In this document: positions 9,921 through 18,428 of the stretch, piece after piece
Layout of the letters: each line of letters begins with the position of its first letter
Numbering within the stretch: the first letter of the stretch is position 1
DNA from: Burkholderiaceae bacterium
GTDB taxonomy: Bacteria; Pseudomonadota; Gammaproteobacteria; Burkholderiales; Burkholderiaceae
Assembly: GCA_028871175.1 (NCBI GenBank)
Contig: JAGWNU010000002.1
Location: 1-64,000, forward strand
Direction of reading: 5' to 3'
DNA length: 64,000 nucleotides
Translations under genes and position numbers: made by a program
Notes under the pieces: generated by a model
What the model was told of the DNA's origin: nothing
What the model saw: only the letters and a program-made list of their open reading frames with translations
The model's database searches: none

Positions 9921-10412
9921 ATGGACACGCTGCTGTTCCTGTTTGGCGAAGGCAAGGATCTCAACCCGCTGCAGACGGCCATGCGGGCCGTGGTGGTGTT
10001 TGCCATCGGGCTGGCGCTGGTGCGTCTGTCCGGACGCCGCTCCTTCGGGCAGCGTGCGCCGTTTGATTTCGTGGTCGCCGTGCTGCTGGGCGCCACGCTC
10101 AGCCGTGCGATTGTCGGGGCATCGCCGTTCGTGGCCACGGTGTCGGCGTCGCTGGCGCTGGTGGCGGTGCATCGGCTGCTGGGTTGGGCTTGCGCGCGCT
10201 TGCCCAGGCTCGACCGCCTCATCGCCGGCCGCAAGCGCGAGGTCTATCGGGACGGCCGTTTTGACCAGCATCAGTTGGACGCGGCGCTTCTGACCATTGG
10301 CGACGTTGAAGAAAGCGTGCGGCAGACGCTCGGCGCACGCACGCTCGACGACGTGGAAGCCGCCATCCTCGAGCGCAACGGACAGGTCAGCCTGATCCGC
10401 AAGCGCAGTTGA
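9921..10412 (+). CDS. DUF421 (YetF-like) membrane protein
   Basis: 163-residue protein matching the DUF421/YetF pattern: N-terminal membrane spans (about 15-35, 45-65 and 70-90) and a small cytoplasmic C-terminal alpha/beta domain. The segment GRRSFGQRAPFDFVVAVLLG corresponds to the conserved family stretch after the first helix, and the tail has the typical pattern VEAAILERNGQVSLI. The ATG at 9921 has a strong ribosome binding site, GGGAGGAGG. The family's biochemical role is poorly known. It starts a rightward group with a small charged protein and an NRAMP-type transporter. Confidence 0.8.
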   Translation: MDTLLFLFGEGKDLNPLQTAMRAVVVFAIGLALVRLSGRRSFGQRAPFDFVVAVLLGATLSRAIVGASPFVATVSASLALVAVHRLLGWACARLPRLDRLIAGRKREVYRDGRFDQHQLDAALLTIGDVEESVRQTLGARTLDDVEAAILERNGQVSLIRKRS

Positions 10413-10447
10413 TTCTGCACATCCGCACCCGCACACCGGAGCCAACC

Positions 10448-10714
10448 ATGCGAGACAAGCAACAGAAGGAAAACCGAGACGCCGAACAACGCAAGGCCGA
10501 TTGGGAACAGGCTGAATCGCACCGCAAGCCGGGCGACCGGCCGGCCAATGCAGAGGTGGGCCGCACCGGCAGCACGGCACCCAAGCCGCAGAGCCCGCAC
10601 GACACGCTGCGCCGCATGCGCCAGGGCGAGGTGCCGCCGGGCATCACGCGCGACAAGCTGCACGACCCCGGAGACCAGACGCCCGGCGCTTCGCCCACAG
10701 ATAACCGCAGCTGA
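10448..10714 (+). CDS. Small highly charged hypothetical protein
   Basis: Unrecognised 88-residue protein rich in Arg, Lys, Glu, Gln and Pro, with no membrane segment and low predicted order. The ATG at 10448 gives the compact product MRDKQQKENRD...; the preceding TTG is less likely. It lies 35 bp after the DUF421 stop and 7 bp before the likely GTG start of the NRAMP gene, so all three may be co-transcribed. Confidence 0.55.
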   Translation: MRDKQQKENRDAEQRKADWEQAESHRKPGDRPANAEVGRTGSTAPKPQSPHDTLRRMRQGEVPPGITRDKLHDPGDQTPGASPTDNRS

Positions 10715-10721
10715 GCGCAAC

Positions 10722-11993
10722 GTGCCCGCCGCAGACGACGCCCCGTGGTACCGCCGGTTGGGGCCCGGCCTTATCACGGGCGCCGCGGATGACGACCCGA
10801 GCGGGATCGCCACCTATGCGCAAGCCGGCGCGCAAATGGGTACCGGCATGCTGTGGACGCTGTTGCTGACGCTGCCCCTGATGATTTCCATCCAGCTCGT
10901 CAGCGCGCGCTTGGGGCGCGTCTCGGGTCGCGGCGTGGTGGCGAACATCCGTCGGCATCATTCGCCGTGGCTGGCGTATGCCTTCGTCGCGCTCGTCACG
11001 CTGGCGAACATCATCAACGTGGGGGCCGACATTGCTGCCATGGGCGACAGCGTGCGCCTCTTGCTGGGCGGGTCGACGGTCTGGTATGCGTGTGCGTTTG
11101 CTGCGGTGTCGCTGTTGGTGCAGGTGTGGATGCCGTATCGGCGCTATGCCCGGTATCTGCAGTGGACTGCGCTGTCGCTGCTGGCCTACGTAGCCACGGC
11201 GTTTGTCGTGAAGGTGGATTGGCTGCACGCGCTGCACGATACCGTGGTGCCGCAGCTGCGGTGGTCCAAGGAATACGTGATGACGCTGATTGCCGTGTTC
11301 GGCACCACGATCAGTCCGTATCTGTTTGTCTGGCAGGCCGCCGGCGAGGTCGAGGAGACGCGCTTGGGCGAAGGCGAGGCGCCGCTGAAGAAAGCGCCGT
11401 GGCAGGCAAAGGACCAGCTCGCACGCATCCGCATCGACACGACGGTCGGGATGGTGGTGTCGGCGCTGATCGCCTTCTGCATCATGTTGACGGCCGCCTA
11501 CGCGCTGCACACGCACGGCATGACGCAAATCGAGACCTGCGCCCAGGCCGCTGAAGCGCTCAAGCCCGTGGCCGGCCGCTTTGCGCAGGCATTGTTTGCC
11601 CTGGGCGTGATCGGCACGGGGCTGCTGGCTGTGCCGGTGCTGGCGGGCTCCGCCGCCTATGCCGCCGCCGAGGCCTTCCAGTGGCACAGCAGCCTGGAGG
11701 CCAAGGTGCACCGTGCGCCCAAGTTCTACCTGTTCCTGGCGCTAGTGATGGCGGTGGCCACGGTGATGGTGTTCCTGCCCATTGAGCCGTTCAAGCTGCT
11801 GTATTGGGCTGCGGTGCTCAATGGCGTGGCGGCTACGCCCGTCATGGTGATGCTGCAGTTGATGTCGCGCCGCAAGTCCGTGATGGGGCCGTTCCGCAGT
11901 TCCTGCCTGCTGCATGGCACGGCGTGGCTGGCGACGCTGAGCATGTGCGCGAGCACCCTGCTGTTCTTCGTTCTGGCTGCGCGTGGCTCTTAA
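10722..11993 (+). CDS. NRAMP-family metal ion transporter, variant metal-site residues
   Basis: Inner membrane transporter of the NRAMP superfamily, 423 residues from a GTG at 10722. The longer frame upstream overlaps the preceding small gene and is Arg/Ala-rich non-membrane sequence, so it was not used. About eleven hydrophobic spans are visible. The TM1 metal-site motif, DPGN in canonical MntH/Nramp, reads DPSG here (residues 25-28), and the TM6 region usually containing A-x-x-M-P-H reads TTISPY. So the Asn and the selectivity Met are replaced. This suggests it does not handle soft transition metals in the usual way, perhaps Mg or Al, but substrate is inference. Confidence 0.8.
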   Translation: MPAADDAPWYRRLGPGLITGAADDDPSGIATYAQAGAQMGTGMLWTLLLTLPLMISIQLVSARLGRVSGRGVVANIRRHHSPWLAYAFVALVTLANIINVGADIAAMGDSVRLLLGGSTVWYACAFAAVSLLVQVWMPYRRYARYLQWTALSLLAYVATAFVVKVDWLHALHDTVVPQLRWSKEYVMTLIAVFGTTISPYLFVWQAAGEVEETRLGEGEAPLKKAPWQAKDQLARIRIDTTVGMVVSALIAFCIMLTAAYALHTHGMTQIETCAQAAEALKPVAGRFAQALFALGVIGTGLLAVPVLAGSAAYAAAEAFQWHSSLEAKVHRAPKFYLFLALVMAVATVMVFLPIEPFKLLYWAAVLNGVAATPVMVMLQLMSRRKSVMGPFRSSCLLHGTAWLATLSMCASTLLFFVLAARGS

Positions 11994-12074
11994 AACAGCA
12001 GGAATCGGGGTCGCGTGTGTAGGGTGAAACCGCGCAACCGGTGCGGCGTGCTGTTCACCAACCAGGGGTCAATC

Positions 12075-12182
12075 ATGAAAGCTGTCGTATTTCACGGCAT
12101 CGGCGACATTCGTCTGGACGACGTGCCTGTGGTGCCTCGCTCCACCTCGCGGATCAGCCCGCCCGTCTGCTGGCCTGCATGA
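12075..12182 (+). pseudogene. Remnant of a zinc-dependent alcohol/formaldehyde dehydrogenase (N-terminus only)
   Basis: The first 18 codons (MKAVVFHGIGDIRLDDVP) match the start of zinc-dependent alcohol dehydrogenases of the glutathione-independent formaldehyde dehydrogenase type. The reading frame then turns into unrelated sequence and stops after 35 codons, with no catalytic Cys/His ligands or Rossmann fold. The following sequence up to 12372 shows no other recognisable dehydrogenase piece in any frame. The simplest reading is a gene lost by deletion, leaving its 5' end next to the PLP enzyme gene. Confidence 0.6.
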
Positions 12183-12372
12183 AGGCGCGTCCCGAACTGG
12201 CGCGGTGCAGGAGATGGCTCGTTGCCAAGCGTGAGTCCGGTCTGTCTTGCAACGCGAGGTGCGACGCAAGCCACGTTCCACCTCTGCACCGGTTCCGCTG
12301 CTCAGGTGGTCCCGGAATCGCGCGATAATGCAGGACTTTCCCGCCATTCTCCTGTTCTCCTGCTGCCCCGCC

Positions 12373-13608
12373 ATGACCGGACTGACCACCGCCCTCCTGC
12401 ACGCCGACCGTGAAGCCGGCGTCGAGCACTACGCCGTCCACAAGCCGCTGCACACGTCCACCACCTACGGCTACGCCGATACGCGCGAGCTGATCGAGGT
12501 GTTCCAGGGCAAGCCCGGCTATACCTATGCCCGCCAGGGCAACCCGACCACGGCCGCGCTGGAGGCCAAGATCACCATGATGGAAGGCGGCCTGGCCACT
12601 GCCTGCTTTGCAACCGGCATGGCCGCCATCATGGCGGTGTTCTCGACCATGCTGCGCGCCGGCGACCACGTGGTGTCGAGCGCATTCCTGTTCGGCAACA
12701 CCAACAGCGTGTTCGAGACACTGCGCAACCTGGGCGTGGACGTGACGTTCGTGGACGCCACGTCCACCCAGGCCGTGGCCGACGCGATTCAGCCCAACAC
12801 GCGCCTGGTCTTCGTGGAGACCATTGCCAACCCGCGCACGCAGGTGGCCGACCTCAAGGGCATCGGCGCGCTGTGCAAGGAACGCGGCCTGATCTATGTG
12901 ATCGACAGCACGATGACCTCGCCCTGGCTGTTCCGCGGGCGCGATGCGCAGGCCAGCCTGATGGTGCATTCGCTGTCGAAGTACATCGGCGGGCATGGCA
13001 ACGCGCTGGGCGGCGCGGTGGTGGATACGGGCCTGTTCGACTGGACTGCGTATCCGAACATCTTCCCGGCGTATCGCAAGGTCAAGCCGGAAATGCAGGG
13101 CATCCAGCAGATCCGCAAGAAGGGGCTGCGTGACCAGGGCGCTACGCTCATTGCCGATGCCGCCCACCGCATTGCCGTGGGCGCCGAAACCATGGCCCTG
13201 CGCGTGGACCGTACCTGCAGCAACGCGCTGGCACTCGCGCGTGCGCTCGCGGCCCATCCGAAGGTGGCGCGTGTGTACTACCCGGGCCTGGCGGAGCACC
13301 CGCAGCACGCCCGGGCAACGGAGTTGTTCCGCCACTACGGCGGCCTGCTGAGCTTCGAACTGGTGGACGGCGCCGACTACGTCGACATGCTCAACCACCT
13401 GCGCTATGCGGTGCGCGCCACGCACCTGGGCGACACCCGCACGCTGGTGATTCCGGTTGCGCCGACCATCTACTGGGAGATGGGCGCCGAGCGCCGCGCG
13501 TCCATGGGCATTGCCGATTCGCTGGTTCGCGTATCGGTCGGGATCGAGGATGAAGCCGACTTGCTGGGCGACTTCATCCAGGCACTGGACGCCACGCCCG
13601 TCGCCTGA
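12373..13608 (+). CDS. Cystathionine gamma-synthase / O-acylhomoserine sulfhydrylase family PLP enzyme
   Basis: Fold-type I PLP enzyme of the Cys/Met metabolism family, 411 residues from ATG 12373 (MTGLTTALLH); an upstream ATG at 12328 would add 15 hydrophobic and Cys-rich residues and seems less likely. The PLP lysine is in VHSLSKYIGGHGN, and the cofactor-phosphate region YARQGNPTTAALE is conserved. Members catalyse gamma-replacement or elimination on (O-acyl)homoserine, cystathionine or methionine. The exact reaction is not decidable here. It stands alone, with no methionine genes adjacent, and converges on the oxidase operon. Confidence 0.85.
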   Translation: MTGLTTALLHADREAGVEHYAVHKPLHTSTTYGYADTRELIEVFQGKPGYTYARQGNPTTAALEAKITMMEGGLATACFATGMAAIMAVFSTMLRAGDHVVSSAFLFGNTNSVFETLRNLGVDVTFVDATSTQAVADAIQPNTRLVFVETIANPRTQVADLKGIGALCKERGLIYVIDSTMTSPWLFRGRDAQASLMVHSLSKYIGGHGNALGGAVVDTGLFDWTAYPNIFPAYRKVKPEMQGIQQIRKKGLRDQGATLIADAAHRIAVGAETMALRVDRTCSNALALARALAAHPKVARVYYPGLAEHPQHARATELFRHYGGLLSFELVDGADYVDMLNHLRYAVRATHLGDTRTLVIPVAPTIYWEMGAERRASMGIADSLVRVSVGIEDEADLLGDFIQALDATPVA

Positions 13609-13629
13609 CCGCCCATCAGGGCGCCGTGG

Positions 13630-13977
13630 TCAGTGGAAGAAGAGGGTGCGCATTGCAAACGTGTGATGCGCTTCCGCGGCCATCAGCACCATCAGCACCA
13701 GCAGTGCCAGGGGCGGCATGAGAATGGCATACACCAGCGCCAGCCGCTCCCACATCAGGTGCATGAACACCGAGACGATCAGCCCCGCCTTGGCGATCAT
13801 CAGCGCGACGATCAGCACCCAGCGCGTCAGCCCTTCCACGCGAAAGTAATCCACCAGGTACGACAGCGTGCTGAGCACGAACAGCAGGCCCCAGATCTTC
13901 AGGTAGACGCTGATGCTGTGCTGCTGTCCGTGTGCGTCGGGCGCGGCCGGCTTGGGGGAAGGGTCGGTGTGGTCCAT
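13630..13977 (-). CDS. Cytochrome c oxidase subunit IV-like protein (CtaF/CyoD type)
   Basis: 115-residue membrane protein starting at ATG 13975-13977, with a short polar N-terminus and three hydrophobic helices (about 28-45, 53-75 and 82-105). The pattern with a Lys between helices 2 and 3 and the HLMWERL segment fits prokaryotic cytochrome oxidase subunit IV. It is the last gene of the oxidase operon and 7 bp from the subunit III gene. The subunit assists assembly or stability and binds no redox centre. Confidence 0.85.
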   Translation of the reverse strand: MDHTDPSPKPAAPDAHGQQHSISVYLKIWGLLFVLSTLSYLVDYFRVEGLTRWVLIVALMIAKAGLIVSVFMHLMWERLALVYAILMPPLALLVLMVLMAAEAHHTFAMRTLFFH

Positions 13978-13984
13978 GGCCGCC

Positions 13985-14677
13985 TCACCACAGGTAGAAC
14001 AACGCAAAGATGAACACCCAGACAAGATCGACGAAGTGCCAGTAAAGGCCCGCGATCTCCACAATCTGGAAGTTGCCGCGTTCGACAAAGCCCGGTTGCA
14101 GGATCTTGCGCGCGATCAGCAACAGATAGATCACGCCGCACGTCACGTGAAAACCGTGGAACCCGGTGATCATGAAGAAGCACGCGCCAAACTGTGCGGC
14201 GCCCAGCGGGTTGCCCCACGGGCGCACGCCCTCGTTGACGATCAGCCGGGTCCACTCGAACGCCTGCAGGGAGACGAAGGTTGCGCCAAGAAGCGCGGTC
14301 GCGAGCATGAGCGCCGCGGCGCGCCGGGCATTGCGCCGGTAGCCGAAGTTGACGGCCATCGCCATGGTGCCGCTGCTGCTGATGAGCACGAAGGTCATGA
14401 TGGCGATCAGCAGGAGCGGCACCTCCACGCCGCCGATCCGCATGCCGAAGACCTCGGCGGTGTCGGGCCACGGCACGGTGGTCGACATGCGTACCGTCAT
14501 GTAGCCGATCAGGAAGCTGCTGAAGACGAAGGTGTCCGACAGCAGGAAGATCCACATCATGGCCTTGCCCCACGGCACCTTGAAGGCCTCGCCGTCGGCT
14601 GACCAGTCGGTGACGATGCCGGGCCAGCCGCCGGGGAGCGGCTCGGCTGATCCGGTAGGGAGCGTGGGCGTGCTCAT
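13985..14677 (-). CDS. ctaE: Cytochrome c oxidase subunit III
   Basis: Heme-copper oxidase subunit III, 230 residues from ATG 14675-14677. It begins with a soluble stretch and KVPWGKAMMWIFLLSDTFVFSS, typical of subunit III of bacterial oxidases, and has five clear membrane helices. The C-terminal part with ITGFHGFHVTCGVIYL and the terminal YWHFVDLVWVFIFALFYLW are family signatures. Its ATG overlaps the stop of the preceding subunit III-like gene (ATGA). It stabilises subunit I and is thought to support proton uptake and long-term activity. Confidence 0.9.
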   Translation of the reverse strand: MSTPTLPTGSAEPLPGGWPGIVTDWSADGEAFKVPWGKAMMWIFLLSDTFVFSSFLIGYMTVRMSTTVPWPDTAEVFGMRIGGVEVPLLLIAIMTFVLISSSGTMAMAVNFGYRRNARRAAALMLATALLGATFVSLQAFEWTRLIVNEGVRPWGNPLGAAQFGACFFMITGFHGFHVTCGVIYLLLIARKILQPGFVERGNFQIVEIAGLYWHFVDLVWVFIFALFYLW

Positions 14678-15282
14678 GGTGTGGCTCCATAAGACGGCCC
14701 GCAGATCGCGGCGACGAATGCAGGCGTGATCCACCACATGGCGGCCAGCAGCGCGAGCCATACGATCAGCAGGAAGTGCCAGTAGGCCGCGCACAGCGCG
14801 ACGGCAGGCAGGGTGTGATCCGGGTGGCTGTGCTGGCGCACGATCGTCGCGGCCAGGACAACGATGCCACCCATCACGTGTGCCGCATGCAGGCCGGTGA
14901 ACACATACAGGAAGCTATCGGACGGGTTGACCGCCACGCCTTGCCCGTGGGCGGAGAGCTGCTGCCACACCATCCACTGCCCGATGACGAACCACGTGGC
15001 AAGTCCTCCGCCGGACAGCAGCCATGGCGTGCGGCCGGTGCGCGCCCGCCGCGCGATCTCCATTGCCGCGCAGGCCAGTGCCAGCACGCCGGTGTTCCAC
15101 CAAAGCAGCACAGGCCGAGGAACGGGCAGCCAGTCGGCCTCGCGCATGCGCATCGCGTAGGCAAGGATCAAGAGCGAGAACAACGCCGTCACCACGGCCA
15201 TGAAGACGCGCAAGCCGATGCGGCCGGCGCTGGGCATGGCAGGTGGCAGATCTGCCATGAACGGGCGGGGCAGGGTCGTCAT
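14674..15282 (-). CDS. Second cytochrome c oxidase subunit III-like protein
   Basis: 202-residue protein with five hydrophobic helices related to subunit III: TGLHAAHVMGGIVVL parallels the FHGxHV element, and the end (AYWHFLLIVWLALLAAMWW) parallels the YWHFVDxVW terminus, although the acidic residue is replaced by Ile-Val. It lies between subunit I and the canonical subunit III with 4-bp overlaps on both sides. So the operon has two subunit III paralogues. A CyoC- or NorE-type relationship is possible. Confidence 0.8.
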   Translation of the reverse strand: MTTLPRPFMADLPPAMPSAGRIGLRVFMAVVTALFSLLILAYAMRMREADWLPVPRPVLLWWNTGVLALACAAMEIARRARTGRTPWLLSGGGLATWFVIGQWMVWQQLSAHGQGVAVNPSDSFLYVFTGLHAAHVMGGIVVLAATIVRQHSHPDHTLPAVALCAAYWHFLLIVWLALLAAMWWITPAFVAAICGPSYGATP

Positions 15283-17039
15283 GCGCGCACCTCGCGTGCG
15301 TGGACGGGGGCGGATTCAGTTGCTGGCATGCCGGACGGCGGCTCGTTCTGCGGCACGAAATCTTCCGTCCGGTCTGGCGGGCTGTATTCATACGCCCAGC
15401 GGTAGACCTGCGGCAGGTTCGGCCCCCAGTTGCCATGAACGGGCGGGGTTTGCGGCGTCTGCCACTCGAGGGTGGTGGCGTGCCACGGGTTGGCGTTCGC
15501 CGGTTTCCCGCGCTTCAGGCTCCAGGCGAGGTTGAACAGGAACAGCAACTGCGCGACGCCCACAACCAAGGCGACGACGGTGATGAACGCATTCAATGAC
15601 TGCGCAGACGCGGGGATGAAGCTGTAGCCCTCGTAAGCGTAGTAGCGGCGCGGCATGCCGAGAATGCCCAGGTAGTGCATCGGGAAATAGATCAGGTACG
15701 TGCCGATGAAGGTGATCCAGAAATGCGCACGGCCCAGCGTGTCGTTGAGCATGCGGCCCGTCACCTTGGGGTACCAGTGATAGATGCCGCCAAACACCAC
15801 CAGGATCGGTGACACGCCCATCACCATATGGAAGTGCGCGACCACGAAGTACGTGTTGGACAGCGGAATATCCACGCTCACGTTGCCGAGGAACAGCCCC
15901 GTCAGCCCGCCAATCAGGAAGGTGCTGATGAACGCGATGGCAAACAGCATCGGCACGGTGAGGTGGATGTCGCCGCGCCACAGCGTCAGCACCCAGTTAT
16001 AGACCTTGAGCGCCGTCGGGATGGCAATGATGAGCGTGGTGGTGGCGAAGAAGAACCCGAAGTAGGGATTCATGCCGGCGATGAACATGTGGTGTGCCCA
16101 CACGACAAAGCTCAGTGCCCCGATGATGACGATGGCCCACACCATCATCCGGTAGCCGAAGATGTTCTTGCGCGCGTGCGTGCTGATGAGATCCGACACG
16201 ATGCCGAAGGCCGGCAGGGCGACGATGTAGACCTCCGGGTGGCCGAAGAACCAGAACAGGTGCTGGAACAGCAGCGGGCTGCCGCCGGCGTGCTTCAACG
16301 GCTGCCCCATCGACACCACCGCCGGCACGAAGAAGCTCGTGCCCAGCGTCTTGTCGAGCAGCATCATGATGGCGGACACGAAGAGTGCCGGAAACGCCAG
16401 CAGCGCCAGGACGGTCGCCACGAAGATGCCCCACACCGTCAGCGGCATGCGCATCAGCGTCATGCCGCGCGTGCGTGCCTGCAGCGTCGTCGTCACGTAG
16501 TTGAGCCCGCCCATCGTGGCCGCAATGATGAAGATGGCGAGCGACACCAGCATCAGCACGATGCCCCACTCGGTGCCCGGCGTGCCCGGCAGGATGGCCT
16601 GCGGCGGATAGAGCGTCCAACCGGCGCCGGTCGGCCCGCCCGGCACGAAAAAGCTGGCCACCAGCACCAGCACGGCCAGCAGGTACACCCAGTAACTGAG
16701 CATGTTCAGAAACGGGAACACCATGTCGCGCGCGCCCAGCATGAGCGGGATCAGGTAGTTGCCGAAACCGCCCAGGAACAGCGCCGTGAGCAGGTAGATC
16801 ACCATGATCATCCCGTGCATGGTGACGAACTGGTAGTAGTGGCTGGCGTCGATGAAGGGGAACCGGCCCGGAAAGCCCAACTGCAACCGCATCAGGTTCG
16901 AAAGCACAAGCCCGACCAGCCCGATGGCAATGGCCGTGAGTGCGTACTGCACCGCGATGACCTTGTGGTCCTGGCTCCAGACGTAGCGTGTCCAGAAACG
17001 CTGTGGGCCACGGTCGTGCTCGTTGTGCGCGTAGGGCAT
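15279..17039 (-). CDS. ctaD: Cytochrome c oxidase subunit I (caa3-type)
   Basis: Catalytic subunit that reduces O2 to water and pumps protons, 586 residues and 12 or more spans. Visible signatures: low-spin heme His in the TMHGMIM region, the CuB/Tyr cross-link motif with the D-channel Glu in WFFGHPEVYI, the two CuB His in VWAHHM, and the heme a/a3 His pair in HFHMVMG. The GHPEVY Glu points to an A1-type oxidase. It follows ctaC by 12 bp and overlaps the subunit III-like gene. The heme A synthesis and Cox11 assembly genes are not in the window. Confidence 0.95.
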   Translation of the reverse strand: MPYAHNEHDRGPQRFWTRYVWSQDHKVIAVQYALTAIAIGLVGLVLSNLMRLQLGFPGRFPFIDASHYYQFVTMHGMIMVIYLLTALFLGGFGNYLIPLMLGARDMVFPFLNMLSYWVYLLAVLVLVASFFVPGGPTGAGWTLYPPQAILPGTPGTEWGIVLMLVSLAIFIIAATMGGLNYVTTTLQARTRGMTLMRMPLTVWGIFVATVLALLAFPALFVSAIMMLLDKTLGTSFFVPAVVSMGQPLKHAGGSPLLFQHLFWFFGHPEVYIVALPAFGIVSDLISTHARKNIFGYRMMVWAIVIIGALSFVVWAHHMFIAGMNPYFGFFFATTTLIIAIPTALKVYNWVLTLWRGDIHLTVPMLFAIAFISTFLIGGLTGLFLGNVSVDIPLSNTYFVVAHFHMVMGVSPILVVFGGIYHWYPKVTGRMLNDTLGRAHFWITFIGTYLIYFPMHYLGILGMPRRYYAYEGYSFIPASAQSLNAFITVVALVVGVAQLLFLFNLAWSLKRGKPANANPWHATTLEWQTPQTPPVHGNWGPNLPQVYRWAYEYSPPDRTEDFVPQNEPPSGMPATESAPVHAREVRA

Positions 17040-17051
17040 GACGCCTCCTCG

Positions 17052-18206
17052 CTACGGTTTGGCCGCGCTGGCGGGCGCGGGGCCACCCTGTGCCTTGATG
17101 TAAGCGATGAGCGCAGACAACTCCTGCTCGCTCAGGTTGAAGTTCGGCATGATCGGCGCGAAGCCCTTGACCACGCGCGCCTTGGGGTCGCGAATGAAGG
17201 CGCGCAGATGGGCCTCGTCAGCCACGGCGGTTGTGCCATCGGCCATGGTCTGCGTGGAGCCGTAAAGGTCTTTCCACGTGGGGCCGACACCGGGGTTGCC
17301 GTTCACGCTATGACAAGCGACGCAGCCCTTCGCCTGCGCGAGCGCCTTGCCCTGGTCCGCCAACGCCTGCGCGCTGCCACCTGCCGCAGCCGGCGTGGCT
17401 TGCACCTTTGCCTGCAGGCTCTGCTCGAACGTCGTTTGCCGCGCCAGCCAACGGGTGAATGCAGCTTCATCCTCCACCACCACCACGCCGCGCATGTTCG
17501 AGTGACCGATGCCGCAAAGCTGCGCGCAGAGAATGTCATAGCGCCCCGCCTTGGTGGGTGTGAACCAGAACGTCGTGACCATGCCGGGCACCATGTTCAT
17601 GCGGGCACGGAAGGGCGGCACATAGAAGTCGTGCAGCACGTCGCGCGAGCGCGCCAGCACCTGGATCGGGCGGTTGAGCGGGAGATGCAGTTCGGGCGTG
17701 TCAATGAGGTAGTTGTCGCGCCCGTTGGGGTCTGCGGGGTTCATGCCGAACGGATTGTCGTCGGTGATGTAGCGCACGTCGGTCGTGCCCAGCTTTCCGC
17801 CAGGGCCGGGAAAGCGGAACCGCCATTGCCACTGCTGGCCGAGCACTTCCATCCGCAGCGCATTGGGCGGCGGGCGCACGTAGTCGGCATAGACGAACAG
17901 GCCGGGGGCCAGCAACGCCGCGACACCCGCCGTGGTGATGCCGACGAGCCACCATTCCAGGCGCTTGTTGTGGGGTTCGTAGGCGGCGCGGTGGCCTTCG
18001 CGGTGGCGGTAGCGCCAGAGCGCAGCCACGACGAAGAGATTGATGGCGATGAACAACACACCGGTAATGACGAGGGTGATCGCCAGCGTGTCGTCCATGC
18101 GACTCCAGTTGGAGGCGATTGGCGTGATCCACCACGGGCTGGCAACGTGAAACCCCACCGCCAGCACGACGATCAGCAAGAGCGCAATCGCAAGGGCCAT
18201 GGGCAC
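17052..18206 (-). CDS. ctaC: Cytochrome c oxidase subunit II fused to a cytochrome c domain
   Basis: Electron entry subunit, 384 residues. Two N-terminal membrane helices (about 3-23 and 38-62) precede the cupredoxin domain. CuA ligands are seen in the region after HDFYVPPFRARMN and in CAQLCGIGHSNM, where the usual bridging Glu is Gln, a known variation. A C-terminal class I cytochrome c domain (about residues 290-380) carries CVACHS and a distal Met in PIMPNF. The fusion defines a caa3-type enzyme that takes electrons without a separate soluble cytochrome c. First gene of the operon. Confidence 0.93.
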   Translation of the reverse strand: MPMALAIALLLIVVLAVGFHVASPWWITPIASNWSRMDDTLAITLVITGVLFIAINLFVVAALWRYRHREGHRAAYEPHNKRLEWWLVGITTAGVAALLAPGLFVYADYVRPPPNALRMEVLGQQWQWRFRFPGPGGKLGTTDVRYITDDNPFGMNPADPNGRDNYLIDTPELHLPLNRPIQVLARSRDVLHDFYVPPFRARMNMVPGMVTTFWFTPTKAGRYDILCAQLCGIGHSNMRGVVVVEDEAAFTRWLARQTTFEQSLQAKVQATPAAAGGSAQALADQGKALAQAKGCVACHSVNGNPGVGPTWKDLYGSTQTMADGTTAVADEAHLRAFIRDPKARVVKGFAPIMPNFNLSEQELSALIAYIKAQGGPAPASAAKP

Positions 18207-18341
18207 CTCCGCAGAGGGATTCCCTCAACACGCTAAAGCTAGGCTAGGTCGCGCATTTGGAGCGTGCAAGGCCACGTAAGGACGAGGCGGGCTCTTTCCA
18301 CGTCGCGCCCCGGCGCAAGGCGTGCTGCGCCGCAATACAAA

Positions 18342-18378
18342 ACGGCTGCCGCCGGCACGGATTGCCGGGGGCAGCCGT
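18342..18378 (-). terminator. Rho-independent terminator after the 18429-18941 membrane protein gene
   Basis: A long GC hairpin: arm ACGGCTGCC at 18342-18350 pairs with GGCAGCCGT at 18370-18378, with further pairing of CCGGC and GCCGG inside. On the minus strand it is followed by TTTTGTATT, so it most likely ends transcription of the leftward membrane protein gene just before the oxidase promoter region. Confidence 0.7.
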
Positions 18379-18428
18379 CTCCTGATGGCGCTCACCCGCT
18401 TGTGGCGCCGCGGGAAAAGACCGGCGCG

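Noticed and set aside
12069..12389. Minus-strand 106-codon frame over the dehydrogenase remnant
   Set aside because: No ribosome binding site or family match; the dehydrogenase fragment on the other strand is the better explanation.
15828..18236. Plus-strand open frame of 802 codons opposite the oxidase genes
   Set aside because: Low-complexity His/Gln/Arg-rich product; the opposite strand encodes oxidase subunits with metal-ligand motifs.
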